DNA from: Eoetvoesiella caeni
Lineage (GTDB): Bacteria > Pseudomonadota > Gammaproteobacteria > Burkholderiales > Burkholderiaceae_B
Assembly (NCBI RefSeq): GCF_003315175.1
Contig: NZ_QNRQ01000002.1
Location: 1-64,000, forward strand
Length of the DNA: 64,000 nucleotides
Direction of reading: 5' to 3'
Numbering within the stretch: the first letter of the stretch is position 1; the number at the start of each line of letters is the position of its first letter. The notes beneath the pieces are model-generated. The model was given only the letters and a program-made list of their open reading frames with translations, was not told the DNA's origin and did not search any database. Shown here piece by piece: positions 1 to 9,038 of this stretch. Made by a program: the position numbers and the translations under genes.

Positions 1-165
1 AGCGTGCCATTACAAAATCAAGATCAAAAAAGACCGAAACCCGCGTGAACAGGGTGTTTGATCTCGAACCAGGGGTTCAAACTGTCGAACTCAGGATACC
101 TTGGGGCCTGCTAAACCAAGCCCCTTGAATTTGATGCGCCCGTCGATGAGGCGACTTGAAACCCT

Positions 166-1068
166 CTAGCCGGATTCTGAAATTTTCAGCAAATGCTTGC
201 GCCTGGCCTGCGCCTGCCGCGCAACTTGCAAAAGACCACCATGCGGCCCCAGCACCACAGACAACACATATACCACTCCTGCCGACAAAATGATGGCGGG
301 CGAAGCCGGCACATCGAAGCGATAAGAAATCAGCAAGCCAAAATACGAAGACACCGAGCCGACAATGCCCGCCAGGACCATCTGGTGCGCCGCCGAACGC
401 GCCCAGAAACGGGCTGCCGTCGCCGGCAGCATCATGATGCCCACCACCATCAAAGTTCCCAGCACCTGAAATCCCGCAACCAGCGTCATAACGAGCAGCA
501 CCAGGAAAACCATATGGCTGAACGAACCGGCGCCGCGTTCGGCCCGTAAAAAACCGGGGTCCAGGCATTCGACCACCAGCGGCCGGAAAATCAACGCCAT
601 GACCACCAGCGTAATGCTTGCGCTAACCGTCACCAGCAGCAAGGAGCCATCATCCAGGCCCAATACTGTTCCGAACAGCACGTGGATCAAATCCATGTTC
701 GAACCGCGCAGCGACACCAGCAAAACCCCCAAGCCCAGGGAAATAAGATAGAACGCGGCAAAACTGGCATCTTCGCGCAACGGCGTCAGCCGCGCCACAA
801 ATCCGGCCAGCACCGCCACCACCAATCCGGTAATCATGCCTCCGGCAGTCATCGCGCTAAGCGACAGGCCGGCGGTCAGGAAGCCCACCGCCACGCCCGG
901 CAAAATGGCATGCGCCATGGCGTCGCCCATCAGGCTCATGCGCCGCAAAACCAGGAACACACCCAAAGGGCCGGCGGCAAACGCCAGCGCCAGCGAACCG
1001 GCCAGCGCCCGGCGCATGAAGTCGAATTCCAGAAACGGGCCGAACAGCCAGCCTAGCAGCCACGTCAT
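166..1068 (-). CDS. znuB: Zinc ABC transporter, membrane permease ZnuB
   Basis: ABC-3 family integral membrane permease of about 300 residues, made almost entirely of hydrophobic helices, which would carry Zn(II) across the inner membrane. The ATG at 1068 overlaps the znuC stop as ATGA and is preferred to the in-frame ATG at 1086, which lies inside znuC. Overlap with znuC implies translational coupling. The assignment to zinc rather than manganese or iron is an inference from the divergent zur gene and the Zur-type palindrome upstream. No binding protein (znuA) is in the window, so it must be encoded elsewhere. Confidence 0.9.
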   Translation of the reverse strand: MTWLLGWLFGPFLEFDFMRRALAGSLALAFAAGPLGVFLVLRRMSLMGDAMAHAILPGVAVGFLTAGLSLSAMTAGGMITGLVVAVLAGFVARLTPLREDASFAAFYLISLGLGVLLVSLRGSNMDLIHVLFGTVLGLDDGSLLLVTVSASITLVVMALIFRPLVVECLDPGFLRAERGAGSFSHMVFLVLLVMTLVAGFQVLGTLMVVGIMMLPATAARFWARSAAHQMVLAGIVGSVSSYFGLLISYRFDVPASPAIILSAGVVYVLSVVLGPHGGLLQVARQAQARRKHLLKISESG

Positions 1069-1781
1069 AAATAGTCCCCGGCGCATAAATGGCGCGCAAG
1101 ATGCAAGTTTTCGGGCGACAGTACCGAAGCCGTCTCGCCCCAGGCCACCACCTGCCCTGCCAGGAGCAGGGTCTGAGGAAAAGCGGTCCGCACCATTTCC
1201 AGATCGTGCAGTACCGCAATGACGGTGCGCCCTTCGCTATTCCATGTATGCATCAGCGCCATAAGGTCGTCTGTTGTTGCGCGATCCACCGCGGCGAACG
1301 GTTCGTCAAGCAGCAGCACACGGGCATCGTGCAGCAACAGGCGCGCAAACAAGGCCCGCTGCAACTGCCCGCCCGACAAAGTGCCGATAATGCGCGCGCC
1401 GAAATCGGCCAGGCCCACGGTTTGCAAAGCATGCAGCACGCGCTCGTGCTCTTCCTTGCGGAAGCGCCGCCAGGCCCCGACCCGGCGCCAGGCGCCCATT
1501 GCCACCAAGTCGTAGACGCTGATGGGAAAGCTGCGATCCAGTTCGCCCACCTGCGGCAGGCAGGCGATGTCGCTGCGGGCCTCGTCCGTCAGGCGGATCT
1601 GGCCGCGCAAGGGGCTGAGCGTGCCCATCAAGCCTTTGATCAATGTAGACTTGCCGGCCCCGTTGGGCCCCACGACGGCCGTCAGCGACCCGCGCTGGAA
1701 CTGCCCGGTCACGTCGCGCAATGCAACGCGATCACGCCAGCCTAGCGCTACTTGATCAAGCTCGATAACCGGATGCGACAT
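1065..1781 (-). CDS. znuC: Zinc ABC transporter, ATP-binding protein ZnuC
   Basis: ABC ATPase of 238 residues. Walker A is GPNGAGKST at residues 38-46, the signature is LSGGQLQRALFARLL, and Walker B LLLDEP is followed by the His switch in AVLHDLE. It powers the ZnuB permease. It is transcribed away from zur, and the Zur-type palindrome lies about 200 bases upstream of its start, so repression by zinc-loaded Zur is expected. A small ORF sits between that palindrome and this gene. Confidence 0.92.
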   Translation of the reverse strand: MSHPVIELDQVALGWRDRVALRDVTGQFQRGSLTAVVGPNGAGKSTLIKGLMGTLSPLRGQIRLTDEARSDIACLPQVGELDRSFPISVYDLVAMGAWRRVGAWRRFRKEEHERVLHALQTVGLADFGARIIGTLSGGQLQRALFARLLLHDARVLLLDEPFAAVDRATTDDLMALMHTWNSEGRTVIAVLHDLEMVRTAFPQTLLLAGQVVAWGETASVLSPENLHLARHLCAGDYL

Positions 1782-1790
1782 GCAGTCTTC

Positions 1791-1937
1791 CTACCACCAC
1801 CCCATGGCCCAGCCCGTCAGACCCCACAAGCATGCTACCGCCACCAACGCCCGGCCCATACGCTGAAAACATGAGGCCAGCAGAATGGAGCCCCGGTAGG
1901 GGCGCGTTGCGCGAGAAATCGGGAACAAACGGGCCAT
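1791..1937 (-). CDS. Possible small membrane peptide (48 residues) at the head of the znuCB operon
   Basis: An ATG-started frame encodes 48 residues: a basic N-terminal half, then a hydrophobic stretch (ALVAVACLWGLTGWAMGWW) that could be one membrane segment. It stops nine bases before the znuC start codon and would be on the same transcript. No good ribosome binding site is visible before the ATG. It may be a real small protein, a leader ORF or chance. I do not recognise a family. Confidence 0.33.
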   Translation of the reverse strand: MARLFPISRATRPYRGSILLASCFQRMGRALVAVACLWGLTGWAMGWW

Positions 1938-1977
1938 AAAAAAGGGAGACTATGCCTGGGATTGGAGATGCAAATGA

Positions 1978-1995
1978 GTTATGTTATAACATAAC
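1978..1995. promoter_or_regulatory. Zur operator (perfect 18-bp palindrome)
   Basis: GTTATGTTATAACATAAC is a perfect inverted repeat matching the core of known proteobacterial Zur boxes. It lies between the divergent znuCB and zur genes, so it could repress both when zinc is plentiful. Identity is inferred from motif and context. Confidence 0.85.
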
Positions 1996-2077
1996 CAACA
2001 TTCATCTTTGAGCCGCGGGTCCGTATTTCGCCATAAAAACCAGTACTTTTTACGGATATGGCCCAGCTAAATCCGAT

Positions 2078-2551
2078 ATGACCCACCACCATGCTTCTAT
2101 CGCCGAACAGCTCAAGACCGCTGAACAGCTGTGCCTGCAGCGCGGCAAGCGCCTGACGCCCACGCGGCGCAAGGTGCTGGAAATACTGCTGCAGCAAAAA
2201 CGCAGCGTCAAGGCCTACGAACTGCTGGACGAGATCCGGCGCGTCCAGCCCGGCGCGGCGCCGCCTACCGTTTACCGCGCGCTGGACTTCCTGATCGAAG
2301 AAGGGCTTATCCATCGCCTGGACGCGGTCAACGCCTGGTCGGCCTGCATGGACGCCGGCGGCGAACCGCACGACCTTCTGATCATCTGCACGCAATGCGG
2401 GGCGGTGGCCGAATTCAGCGACCCCGACCTTAGCCGGCGCCTGGCCAAAAAAGTAGCCAGCGCGGGGTTCGTCCTGGCCAACCACGAAACCGAACTGCGC
2501 GCGCTGTGCGGCAAATGTTACCAGCAGGCCCAGCCCCAACACGCCCATTAA
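2078..2551 (+). CDS. zur: Zinc uptake regulator Zur (Fur family)
   Basis: Fur-family repressor of 157 residues. The N-terminal winged helix contains LTPTRRKVLEIL and the recognition region PPTVYRALDFLIEEGL (about 62-77). The C-terminal half has the structural zinc cysteine pairs C104/C107 (CTQC) and C144/C147 (CGKC). A Zur rather than Fur role is inferred from the divergent zinc importer, the Zur-type palindrome upstream and the following COG0523 gene. An overlapping upstream ATG in another frame stops at once, so the ATG at 2078 is used. It begins MTHHH, an N-terminal His cluster. Confidence 0.9.
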   Translation: MTHHHASIAEQLKTAEQLCLQRGKRLTPTRRKVLEILLQQKRSVKAYELLDEIRRVQPGAAPPTVYRALDFLIEEGLIHRLDAVNAWSACMDAGGEPHDLLIICTQCGAVAEFSDPDLSRRLAKKVASAGFVLANHETELRALCGKCYQQAQPQHAH

Positions 2552-2782
2552 ACTCTTCCGACATGACAATCAATTAACTTTCCACCCCCTGCTGCGGGCA
2601 AGCCACCGACCACGCCATCTTGGTATTTTCCCTTAGAATACAAAGAGAAGCGCCAAAGTTTGCTCTTAAGCGTATGCTGTGCTGTAATCGCACGTTATGT
2701 AATTTTCTACGCGGTACAGAATAAAGTAGTCGTCGCTAAATCAGCGCATTGCAATGTTCGTGCCGCGTCAAGCGAGCCCACA

Positions 2783-3904
2783 ATGAATGCCGCCCTTAGT
2801 CTCGATAAAATGGTACCCGTCACCGTTCTAACCGGTTTCCTCGGAGCCGGCAAAACCACTCTGCTCAAGCGTATTCTTACCGAATACCATGGCCAGCGCA
2901 TTGCCGTCATCGAAAACGAATTCGGACCCGAAAGCATCGACACCGAATTGCTGGTGCAGGATTCCGACGAACAGATCGTTGAACTGAGCAATGGCTGCGT
3001 CTGCTGCACGGTGCGCGGCGACCTGCAACAAGCGCTCAACGACCTGCGCGCCAAACGCGAATCCGGCGCCATCAAGTTCGAACGCATCGTCCTGGAAACC
3101 ACCGGCATGGCCAACCCCGGCCCCGTCTGCCAAACCTTTTTCATGGACGACGACGTCGCCCAATACTATCGCCTGGACTCCGTCATTACCGTGGTTGACG
3201 CCAAGCACGGCATGGAAACCCTGGACAATCAGGAAGAAGCCCAGAAGCAGGTCGGTTTTGCCGATCGCATCCTGGTCTCCAAGAAAGATCTCGTCAACGA
3301 GGCCGACTACGCCGCGCTGCGCTCGCGCCTGGTGCACATCAACCCGCGCGCGCCCATTACGCCGGTGCATTTCGGCGAGACCGAACTGAAATCGCTGCTG
3401 GATATCAGCGGCTTCAACCTGAACACCATTCTGGACATCGACCCGGAATTCCTGGCCGACGAACATCCCGACGCCGCGCATAATCACGACCACGGGCACA
3501 AGCACGATCACGATCACGATCACGGCCATGAACACCACGGCCACGATCATGAAGGCGAATGCGGCCCCAGCTGCGGCCACCAAGATCACCACCACGCGCA
3601 CCACAACGACGAAATCGGCGCGTTCGTATTCCGTTCGAACAAACCCTTCGATCCCGAAAGGCTTGAAGACTTCCTGGGCGGCATCCTTCAGGTGTACGGC
3701 CCAGACTTGTTGCGCTACAAAGGTATTTTGTATTTAAAAGGCGCCAATCGCCGCATGCTCTTTCAGGGCGTGCACATGATGATGGGCGCCGAACCCGGAA
3801 AACCCTGGCTTGCCAGCGAAAAGCCCAATACCAAAATGGTATTTATTGGTCGCAAACTCCCCGAGGATATTTTTACTTCGGGCTTAGAACAGTGTCTGGC
3901 CTGA
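2783..3904 (+). CDS. COG0523 (CobW/ZigA/YjiA-like) GTPase, zinc metallochaperone candidate
   Basis: G3E-family GTPase of 373 residues. Walker A is GFLGAGKTT at 18-26, the family CxCC metal motif is GCVCC at 71-75, and a His-rich tract spans about 226-272 with repeated H-D-H elements, followed by the CobW C-terminal domain. The frame is open further upstream, but the ATG at 2783 is where family homology begins. Zur-linked COG0523 proteins are thought to deliver zinc to client enzymes under zinc starvation. Position after zur and before dksA supports this. A cobalamin role is unlikely, as no cob genes adjoin. Confidence 0.88.
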   Translation: MNAALSLDKMVPVTVLTGFLGAGKTTLLKRILTEYHGQRIAVIENEFGPESIDTELLVQDSDEQIVELSNGCVCCTVRGDLQQALNDLRAKRESGAIKFERIVLETTGMANPGPVCQTFFMDDDVAQYYRLDSVITVVDAKHGMETLDNQEEAQKQVGFADRILVSKKDLVNEADYAALRSRLVHINPRAPITPVHFGETELKSLLDISGFNLNTILDIDPEFLADEHPDAAHNHDHGHKHDHDHDHGHEHHGHDHEGECGPSCGHQDHHHAHHNDEIGAFVFRSNKPFDPERLEDFLGGILQVYGPDLLRYKGILYLKGANRRMLFQGVHMMMGAEPGKPWLASEKPNTKMVFIGRKLPEDIFTSGLEQCLA

Positions 3905-3988
3905 GCACATAAACATACAGCGCACACGGTAGTCGCCGCGTGCGCCGCTCGGAGCCGGAACAACAGGTTTATTGAAAGGGGTAACACC

Positions 3989-4432
3989 ATGGCCACCAAA
4001 TCAACCGCCGCTAAAGCAGATAGCCACTTGCTGACGGAAAAAGAACTTTTGGCGATGCCTGAGTCCGACTACATGAACGAAGCTCAGTTGGCATTCTTTC
4101 GCAATCGCCTCAAGCTGCTCGAGCAAGAAATTCTCAACAACGCCGACACAACTACCGAGAACCTGCGCGAAACCCAATTCGTTCCTGATCCGGCCGACCG
4201 TGCCACAATTGAAGAAGAACACGCGCTTGAACTGCGCACCCGCGACCGCGAGCGCAAACTGCTTAAAAAAGTGCAACAGTCCATTAACCTGATCGACTCA
4301 GGCGAATACGGCTGGTGCGAAGAAACCGGCGAACCCATAGGCCTGCAGCGCTTGCTGGCCCGTCCCACGGCCACGCTTTCGCTCGAGGCCCAGGAGCGCC
4401 GCGAAATGCGCCAGAAGCTGTACGGCGACTAA
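3989..4432 (+). CDS. dksA: RNA polymerase-binding transcription factor DksA, Cys-poor type
   Basis: DksA/TraR family protein of 147 residues that works with ppGpp in the secondary channel of RNA polymerase. The coiled-coil tip motif DPADRA keeps both key aspartates (about D67 and D70). The C-terminal globular domain has a single cysteine (C110, in GWCEETGEPIG); the other three zinc-finger positions are Thr, Ser and Ala. It should therefore fold without zinc. A good GAAAGGGG ribosome site precedes the ATG. It lies between the COG0523 gene and hslVU, with a strong hairpin after it. Confidence 0.93.
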   Translation: MATKSTAAKADSHLLTEKELLAMPESDYMNEAQLAFFRNRLKLLEQEILNNADTTTENLRETQFVPDPADRATIEEEHALELRTRDRERKLLKKVQQSINLIDSGEYGWCEETGEPIGLQRLLARPTATLSLEAQERREMRQKLYGD

Positions 4433-4455
4433 GCTCGTCGAACATGTATCAAGGC

Positions 4456-4477
4456 GGGGGCGTACCGGTACGCCCCC
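4456..4477. terminator. Perfect GC-rich inverted repeat after dksA
   Basis: GGGGGCGTACC is followed at once by its exact reverse complement (22 bp), just downstream of the dksA stop. No T-run follows, so it may be a weak terminator or an mRNA 3' stabiliser. Confidence 0.5.
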
Positions 4478-4509
4478 GGCCCCCATACACACCTCTGTTT
4501 ACGTCACAA

Positions 4510-4535
4510 AATGGGGCGGCCGCCGCTGCCCCATT
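4510..4535. terminator. Second hairpin between dksA and hslV
   Basis: AATGGGGC and GCCCCATT arms (8 bp) enclose a 10-base GC-rich loop. The next bases are moderately T-rich. With the previous hairpin it probably separates dksA transcription from hslVU. Confidence 0.45.
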
Positions 4536-4549
4536 GCGGTATTCTTCCT

Positions 4550-4577
4550 CTTGAACTTTCGTGATCCGGCCCCACCT
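4550..4577 (+). promoter_or_regulatory. Sigma32 (RpoH) type heat-shock promoter of hslVU
   Basis: CTTGAAC (4550-4556) and CCCCACCT (4570-4577) are separated by 13 bases. This fits the RpoH pattern CTTGAAA-N13/14-CCCCATnT. It lies just upstream of the hslV ribosome binding site, and hslVU is an RpoH operon in other proteobacteria. Confidence 0.75.
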
Positions 4578-4599
4578 AAGTTGTTCAAAGGAAGAATCC

Positions 4600-5133
4600 A
4601 TGGAACAATTTCACGCCACCACCATCATTAGCGTTCGCCGCGGCGACGAGGTCGCCATCGGCGGCGACGGCCAGGTAACCCTGGGCAATATCGTGTTCAA
4701 GGGCACAGCGCGCAAAATCCGCCGCCTGTACCATGACAAAATCCTGGCCGGGTTCGCCGGCGCCACCGCCGACGCCTTCACCCTGCAAGAACGCTTCGAG
4801 GCCAAGCTCGAAAAACACCAGGGCCACCTTATGCGCGCCGCGGTCGAGCTTACCAAAGACTGGCGCACCGACCGCGTCCTGCGCCGGCTCGAAGCCATGC
4901 TTATCGTGGCCGACAAGCAGCATTCTCTTATTCTTAGCGGCAACGGCGACGTCCTGGAACCCGAACACGGCATTGCCGCCATCGGGTCGGGCGGCGCCTA
5001 TGCCCAATCGGCTGCGCTGGCCCTGTTGCACAACACTGAATTGTCCGCCGCCGAAATCGTCAAGAAGTCGCTCGAGATCGCGGGCGACCTGTGCATCTAC
5101 ACCAACCAGAACCACATCGTCGAAACGCTGTAA
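4600..5133 (+). CDS. hslV: ATP-dependent protease peptidase subunit HslV (ClpQ)
   Basis: Threonine protease of 177 residues, related to proteasome beta subunits. Removal of the first five residues would expose TTIISVRR with Thr6 as nucleophile. GGDGQVTLG and the [11 protein letters not shown] region are typical. The ATG at 4600 has AAAGGAAG upstream and places the catalytic Thr correctly; the frame is open upstream but lacks homology. It forms a two-ring dodecamer capped by HslU hexamers. hslU follows 53 bases later. Confidence 0.96.
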   Translation: MEQFHATTIISVRRGDEVAIGGDGQVTLGNIVFKGTARKIRRLYHDKILAGFAGATADAFTLQERFEAKLEKHQGHLMRAAVELTKDWRTDRVLRRLEAMLIVADKQHSLILSGNGDVLEPEHGIAAIGSGGAYAQSAALALLHNTELSAAEIVKKSLEIAGDLCIYTNQNHIVETL

Positions 5134-5186
5134 ACGCGTTGACTGCCACGCCGCAATAACGGCGCGGCCCACCCGGATATCCGCTC

Positions 5187-6518
5187 ATGTCTGCTAGCAA
5201 TATGACCCCCGGAGAAATCGTCTCCGAACTCGACAAAAACATCGTCGGGCAAAATCGCGCCAAGCGCTCGGTTGCCGTAGCCCTGCGCAACCGCTGGCGC
5301 CGCCAGCAGGTGGCCCAGCCCCTGCGCAACGAGATCGTGCCCAAGAACATCCTGATGATAGGGCCTACCGGAGTCGGCAAGACCGAAATCGCGCGACGCC
5401 TGGCCAAGCTGGCCAACGCGCCCTTCATCAAGGTCGAAGCCACCAAGTTCACCGAAGTGGGCTATGTCGGCCGCGACGTCGACACCATCATCCGCGACCT
5501 GGTCGAAATCTCCATCAAGCAAACCCGCGAAGTCGAAATGCGCCGCGTGCGCAGCCAGGCCGAGGACGCTGCCGAAGACCGCATTCTGGACGTTCTGGTC
5601 TCGCCCGCCCGCAACGCCCAGGGCGAGCCCGTGCGCGAAGAAAATTCCGCACGGCAAACTTTTCGCAAGCGCCTGCGCGAAGGCCAGATCGACGACCTTG
5701 AAATCGAAATCGATGTCGCCCAGCCCGCGCCGCAAATGGAAATCATGGCGCCACCCGGCATGGAAGAAATGACCGAACAGCTCAAGGGCATGTTCGCCGG
5801 GCTGGGCCGAGACAAGCAGAAAAAGCGCAAGATGCCGGTCAAGGAAGCCTTCAAGCTTATTGTCGAAGAAGAGGCCTCGCGCCGCATCAACGACGAAGAC
5901 CTGCGCACCGTGGCCATCAACAACGCCGAACAGAACGGCATTGTGTTCCTGGACGAAGTCGATAAAATCGCCACCCGCCAAGAACATTCAGGCGGCGATG
6001 TCTCGCGCCAGGGCGTGCAGCGCGACCTGCTGCCGCTGGTCGAAGGCACCAGTGTCAACACCAAGTACGGCGTCGTCAAGACCGACCATATCCTGTTTAT
6101 TGCTTCCGGCGCCTTCCACCTGTCGCGGCCGTCCGACCTGATTCCCGAGCTGCAAGGGCGCTTTCCCATCCGCGTCGAACTCGACTCGCTTACAGCGCAG
6201 GACTTCGTACGCATTCTGTGCGACACCGACTCTTCGCTGACCAAGCAATACCGTGCACTGATGGCTACCGAAGACGTCACGCTGGACTTCACCGACGAAG
6301 GCGTGCAGCGCCTGGCCGAGCTGGCTTTCAGCGTTAACGAGCGCACCGAAAACATCGGCGCCCGCAGGCTTTATACCGTTATGGAAAAGTTGCTTGAAGA
6401 CCTGTCCTTCGACGCCACGGCAAGTGGCGGCCAGACCGTAACCATCGACGCCGCCTACGTCAACGACAAGCTGCAGGAAAGCGCCGAAAGCGAAGATCTG
6501 GCAAGGTACGTGCTGTAA
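5187..6518 (+). CDS. hslU: ATP-dependent protease ATPase subunit HslU (ClpY)
   Basis: AAA+ unfoldase of 443 residues. Walker A is GPTGVGKT at 59-66, the pore loop is in the GYVGRDV region, Walker B is [11 protein letters not shown], and the sensor 2 region is [13 protein letters not shown]. The intermediate domain lies between the Walker motifs. The C-terminal residues EDLARYVL match the tail that docks into HslV. It unfolds substrates for HslV during heat shock. The gene is directly downstream of hslV, and a terminator hairpin follows. Confidence 0.97.
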   Translation: MSASNMTPGEIVSELDKNIVGQNRAKRSVAVALRNRWRRQQVAQPLRNEIVPKNILMIGPTGVGKTEIARRLAKLANAPFIKVEATKFTEVGYVGRDVDTIIRDLVEISIKQTREVEMRRVRSQAEDAAEDRILDVLVSPARNAQGEPVREENSARQTFRKRLREGQIDDLEIEIDVAQPAPQMEIMAPPGMEEMTEQLKGMFAGLGRDKQKKRKMPVKEAFKLIVEEEASRRINDEDLRTVAINNAEQNGIVFLDEVDKIATRQEHSGGDVSRQGVQRDLLPLVEGTSVNTKYGVVKTDHILFIASGAFHLSRPSDLIPELQGRFPIRVELDSLTAQDFVRILCDTDSSLTKQYRALMATEDVTLDFTDEGVQRLAELAFSVNERTENIGARRLYTVMEKLLEDLSFDATASGGQTVTIDAAYVNDKLQESAESEDLARYVL

Positions 6519-6578
6519 GGCCAACAAGGCCATGAGCGCCCGCATACGTTGCAGCCGCATCGGACGCGGGCCACCATA

Positions 6579-6611
6579 GCCAAGACCCCGGATAATGCCC
6601 GGGTTCTTGGC
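6579..6611. terminator. Bidirectional terminator after hslU
   Basis: GCCAAGA...CCCGG pairs with CCCGGG...TCTTGGC around the loop ATAATG, then TTTTACCTTT follows. It lies between the convergent hslU and binding-protein genes. Confidence 0.75.
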
Positions 6612-6619
6612 TTTTACCT

Positions 6620-7759
6620 TTACTGCACCACCTTCCACTTTCCGTTTTCGACTTCCACCAATACGCTGGCGCGCTGGTCTACGCCGGTGTGGTCGGTTTT
6701 GCTCATGTTGTACACACCATGGGTGCCGACCACGTCTTTGCCGTTCTCCAGCGCTTCGCGCAATGCGGCGCGATATGCGGGTGTGCCGGGCTTGGCTTTT
6801 TTGTCTGCGTTGGCCACGGCCTGGTCGGCCAGAAGGTAGGCATCCCAGGAATATGCGGCAAAGGCGTTGCGGCTGCCTTCGCCGTATTTGCCTTCATAGG
6901 CCTTCGTGAATTCCAGCGCCACTTTCTTGATGGGATTGGTGTCGGGCAATTGCTCGGCCACCATCACAGGCCCGGTAGGCGCGTATGCGCCTTCCAGCGC
7001 CTTGCCGCCCACGCGCAGGAAGTCTTTGTTGATGACGCCGTGGTTGTGGTAAATGGGGCCCTTGTAGCCGCGCTCGCGCAATGCCACTTGGGGCAATGCA
7101 CCGGGAGTTCCCGAGCCGCCCAGCACAACGGCGTCCGGCTTTGCTGCGATAAGCTTCAGCACCTGGCCCGACACGCTGGTATCCAGCCGGCCGTAACGCT
7201 CCGAAGCCACCAGCTTGATATCGGTGGGTTCGATGTTATGTTTCAGGCCCGACAGCACCAGCTCGCCCCATGAATCTGAAAAGCCAAGGAAAGCAACAGT
7301 CTTGACGCCATGCTTTTTCATGTTGTCCACCACCGCGCCCATCATGATGTTGATGGGCTGGGGCACGGAAAACGACCATGGGTTCTTTTCCGGGGTAATG
7401 GGAGTGGGCGATAGCGATATCTGCGGCGTTTTCAATTCGGCCGCTATCTCGGCAACGGCAATGGCGGTGGGCACGCTGCTTGAGCCGATGATCAGGTCCA
7501 CCTTGTCCTGCTCGATAAGCTTGCGGGCCAGCTTGACCGCAGTCGTGGTGTCCGTGGCGTCGTCGACAATAATGTAGCGCACCGGTTCGCCGCCCAAAGT
7601 AGCGGGCACCACGCCGAACGTGTTCTTGTATGGAATGCCCAACGACGCACCCGGCCCAGTCGCACCGGTAATAATGCCCACGGTCACATCGGCCTGCGCC
7701 GCCACCGGCAAGATTGCGGCTACTGCCAGCGCCAGCAAGTGTTTGTTCAGTGTTTTCAT
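6620..7759 (-). CDS. Branched-chain amino acid/aromatic-type ABC substrate-binding protein (paralog 1)
   Basis: Periplasmic LivK-type binding protein of 379 residues with a Sec signal peptide ending near VAAQA (about residue 23). The ligand-site region VDLIIGSSSVPTAIAVAE is typical of the Peripla_BP_6 fold. It is the last gene of a minus-strand operon starting at 13699. It has the same length as the next gene and is roughly three-quarters identical by eye, so the two are a tandem duplication. No permease or ATPase genes adjoin. The ligand is unknown; acid-catabolism neighbours suggest an organic acid. Confidence 0.85.
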   Translation of the reverse strand: MKTLNKHLLALAVAAILPVAAQADVTVGIITGATGPGASLGIPYKNTFGVVPATLGGEPVRYIIVDDATDTTTAVKLARKLIEQDKVDLIIGSSSVPTAIAVAEIAAELKTPQISLSPTPITPEKNPWSFSVPQPINIMMGAVVDNMKKHGVKTVAFLGFSDSWGELVLSGLKHNIEPTDIKLVASERYGRLDTSVSGQVLKLIAAKPDAVVLGGSGTPGALPQVALRERGYKGPIYHNHGVINKDFLRVGGKALEGAYAPTGPVMVAEQLPDTNPIKKVALEFTKAYEGKYGEGSRNAFAAYSWDAYLLADQAVANADKKAKPGTPAYRAALREALENGKDVVGTHGVYNMSKTDHTGVDQRASVLVEVENGKWKVVQ

Positions 7760-7866
7760 TCATGTCTCCATTGTCGTTATCAAAAAAATCGAAAGTGCTG
7801 TAGCGGCACCTTCTATGCGCCGCCAGGCTTGCTTGTGCATGAACCGCAAAGCCCGGCGCCCTTTGC

Positions 7867-9006
7867 TTATTTCACCAATTTCCACTGGCCATTTTCGATC
7901 TGCACCAGCACGCTGGATCGATCATCCACACCGGTATGGTCGGTCTTGCTCATGTTGTAGACGGCATGCGTGCCCACCACTTCCTTGCCGCTTTCAAGCG
8001 CATCGCGCAATGCGGCACGAAACTCGGTGGTGCCGGGCTTGGCTTTTTTGATTGCGCTGGCAACCGCCTGATCGGCCAACAAGTAAGCGTCCCACGAATA
8101 GGCCGAGAACGCGTTGCGCGAGCCCTTGCCGTACGCCCCTTCATAGGCCTTGGTGAAATCCATTGCCACTTTCTTGATGGGATTGCTGTCGGGCAATTGC
8201 TCTGCAACCATGACCGGCCCGGTAACCGCGTACGCCCCTTCCACCGTTTTTCCTCCTACCCGCAGGAAGTCATTGTTGATGATGGCGGGGTTATTGTAGA
8301 TAGGGCCTTTATAGCCGCGCTCACGCAGGGTGGCATGGGGCAAGGCTGCAGGGGTGCCCGAGCCGCCCAGCAAAATTGCGTCGGGCTTGGCGGCTATCAG
8401 CCTTAGTACCTGGCCCACCACGCTAGTATCGTTTCGCGCGTAGCGTTCGTTGGCGACGACTTTAAGATCCGTCCCTTTGGCGTTGTGATTAAAGCCCCCC
8501 AGCACCAAGTCGCCCCACGAATCCGAAAAGCCCAGGTAGGCTACCGTCTTGACGCCGTGTTCACGCATATTCTCGACTACCGGCTTCATGGCAATGCCCA
8601 TGGGCTGCGGCACGGAAAACGCCCAAGGATTTTTTTCAGCCGTAACAGGCGTGGGCGACAAAGCTATTTGCGGAACCTTAAGCTCCTGCGCCACTTCAGA
8701 AACCGCAATGCAGGTGGGCACGCTGCTGGACCCGATGATCAAATCCACCTTGTCCTGATCTATAAGCTTGCGGGCTTGCTTGATCGCCATCGTGGTGTCG
8801 GTGCCGTCATCCAAAATGACATACTGCACCGGCTCGCCACCCAAGGTTTTGGGCATGACGGTAAACGCATTCCTGTATGGGATGCCCAGCGAAGCGCCCG
8901 GGCCCGTGGCACCGACGATCACGCCCACTTTAATATCGGCGCGGGCAGCCAAAGGCAATGCCGCGGCAACGGCCAGGACCGCCAAATATTTGTTCATTTT
9001 TTTCAT
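7867..9006 (-). CDS. Branched-chain amino acid/aromatic-type ABC substrate-binding protein (paralog 2)
   Basis: LivK-type periplasmic binding protein of 379 residues with signal peptide (cleavage near LAARA). It is collinear with the paralog at 6620-7759: TGATGPGASLGIPY-type start, then IIGSSSVPT, SLSPTPVT and YNMSKTDHTGVD blocks. Differences are scattered, as expected for two copies diverging in ligand preference. It lies 32 bases after the acyl-CoA dehydrogenase gene, in the same direction. It probably feeds a Liv-type permease encoded elsewhere, possibly the one at 21-25 kb. Confidence 0.85.
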   Translation of the reverse strand: MKKMNKYLAVLAVAAALPLAARADIKVGVIVGATGPGASLGIPYRNAFTVMPKTLGGEPVQYVILDDGTDTTMAIKQARKLIDQDKVDLIIGSSSVPTCIAVSEVAQELKVPQIALSPTPVTAEKNPWAFSVPQPMGIAMKPVVENMREHGVKTVAYLGFSDSWGDLVLGGFNHNAKGTDLKVVANERYARNDTSVVGQVLRLIAAKPDAILLGGSGTPAALPHATLRERGYKGPIYNNPAIINNDFLRVGGKTVEGAYAVTGPVMVAEQLPDSNPIKKVAMDFTKAYEGAYGKGSRNAFSAYSWDAYLLADQAVASAIKKAKPGTTEFRAALRDALESGKEVVGTHAVYNMSKTDHTGVDDRSSVLVQIENGQWKLVK

Positions 9007-9038
9007 TTATGTCTCCACCTTTTTTTATCGAGAAAGAA

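Noticed and set aside
3-131. Plus-strand frame of 42 codons open from the window edge, ending VELRIPWGLLNQAP
   Set aside because: Could be the 3' end of a gene that begins before the window, but too short and unfamiliar to call.
2694-2710. GTTATGTAA half-site resembling one arm of the Zur palindrome upstream of the COG0523 gene
   Set aside because: Only one arm matches; the other arm is poor, so a second Zur box is not supported.
2828-3604. Long minus-strand frame rich in Val and Ile opposite the COG0523 gene
   Set aside because: Mirror of the His/Asp-rich codons of the real gene; no homology.
7846-7866. GCAAAG/CTTTGC hairpin right after the second binding-protein gene
   Set aside because: Short stem and no T-run; the two binding-protein genes may still be co-transcribed.
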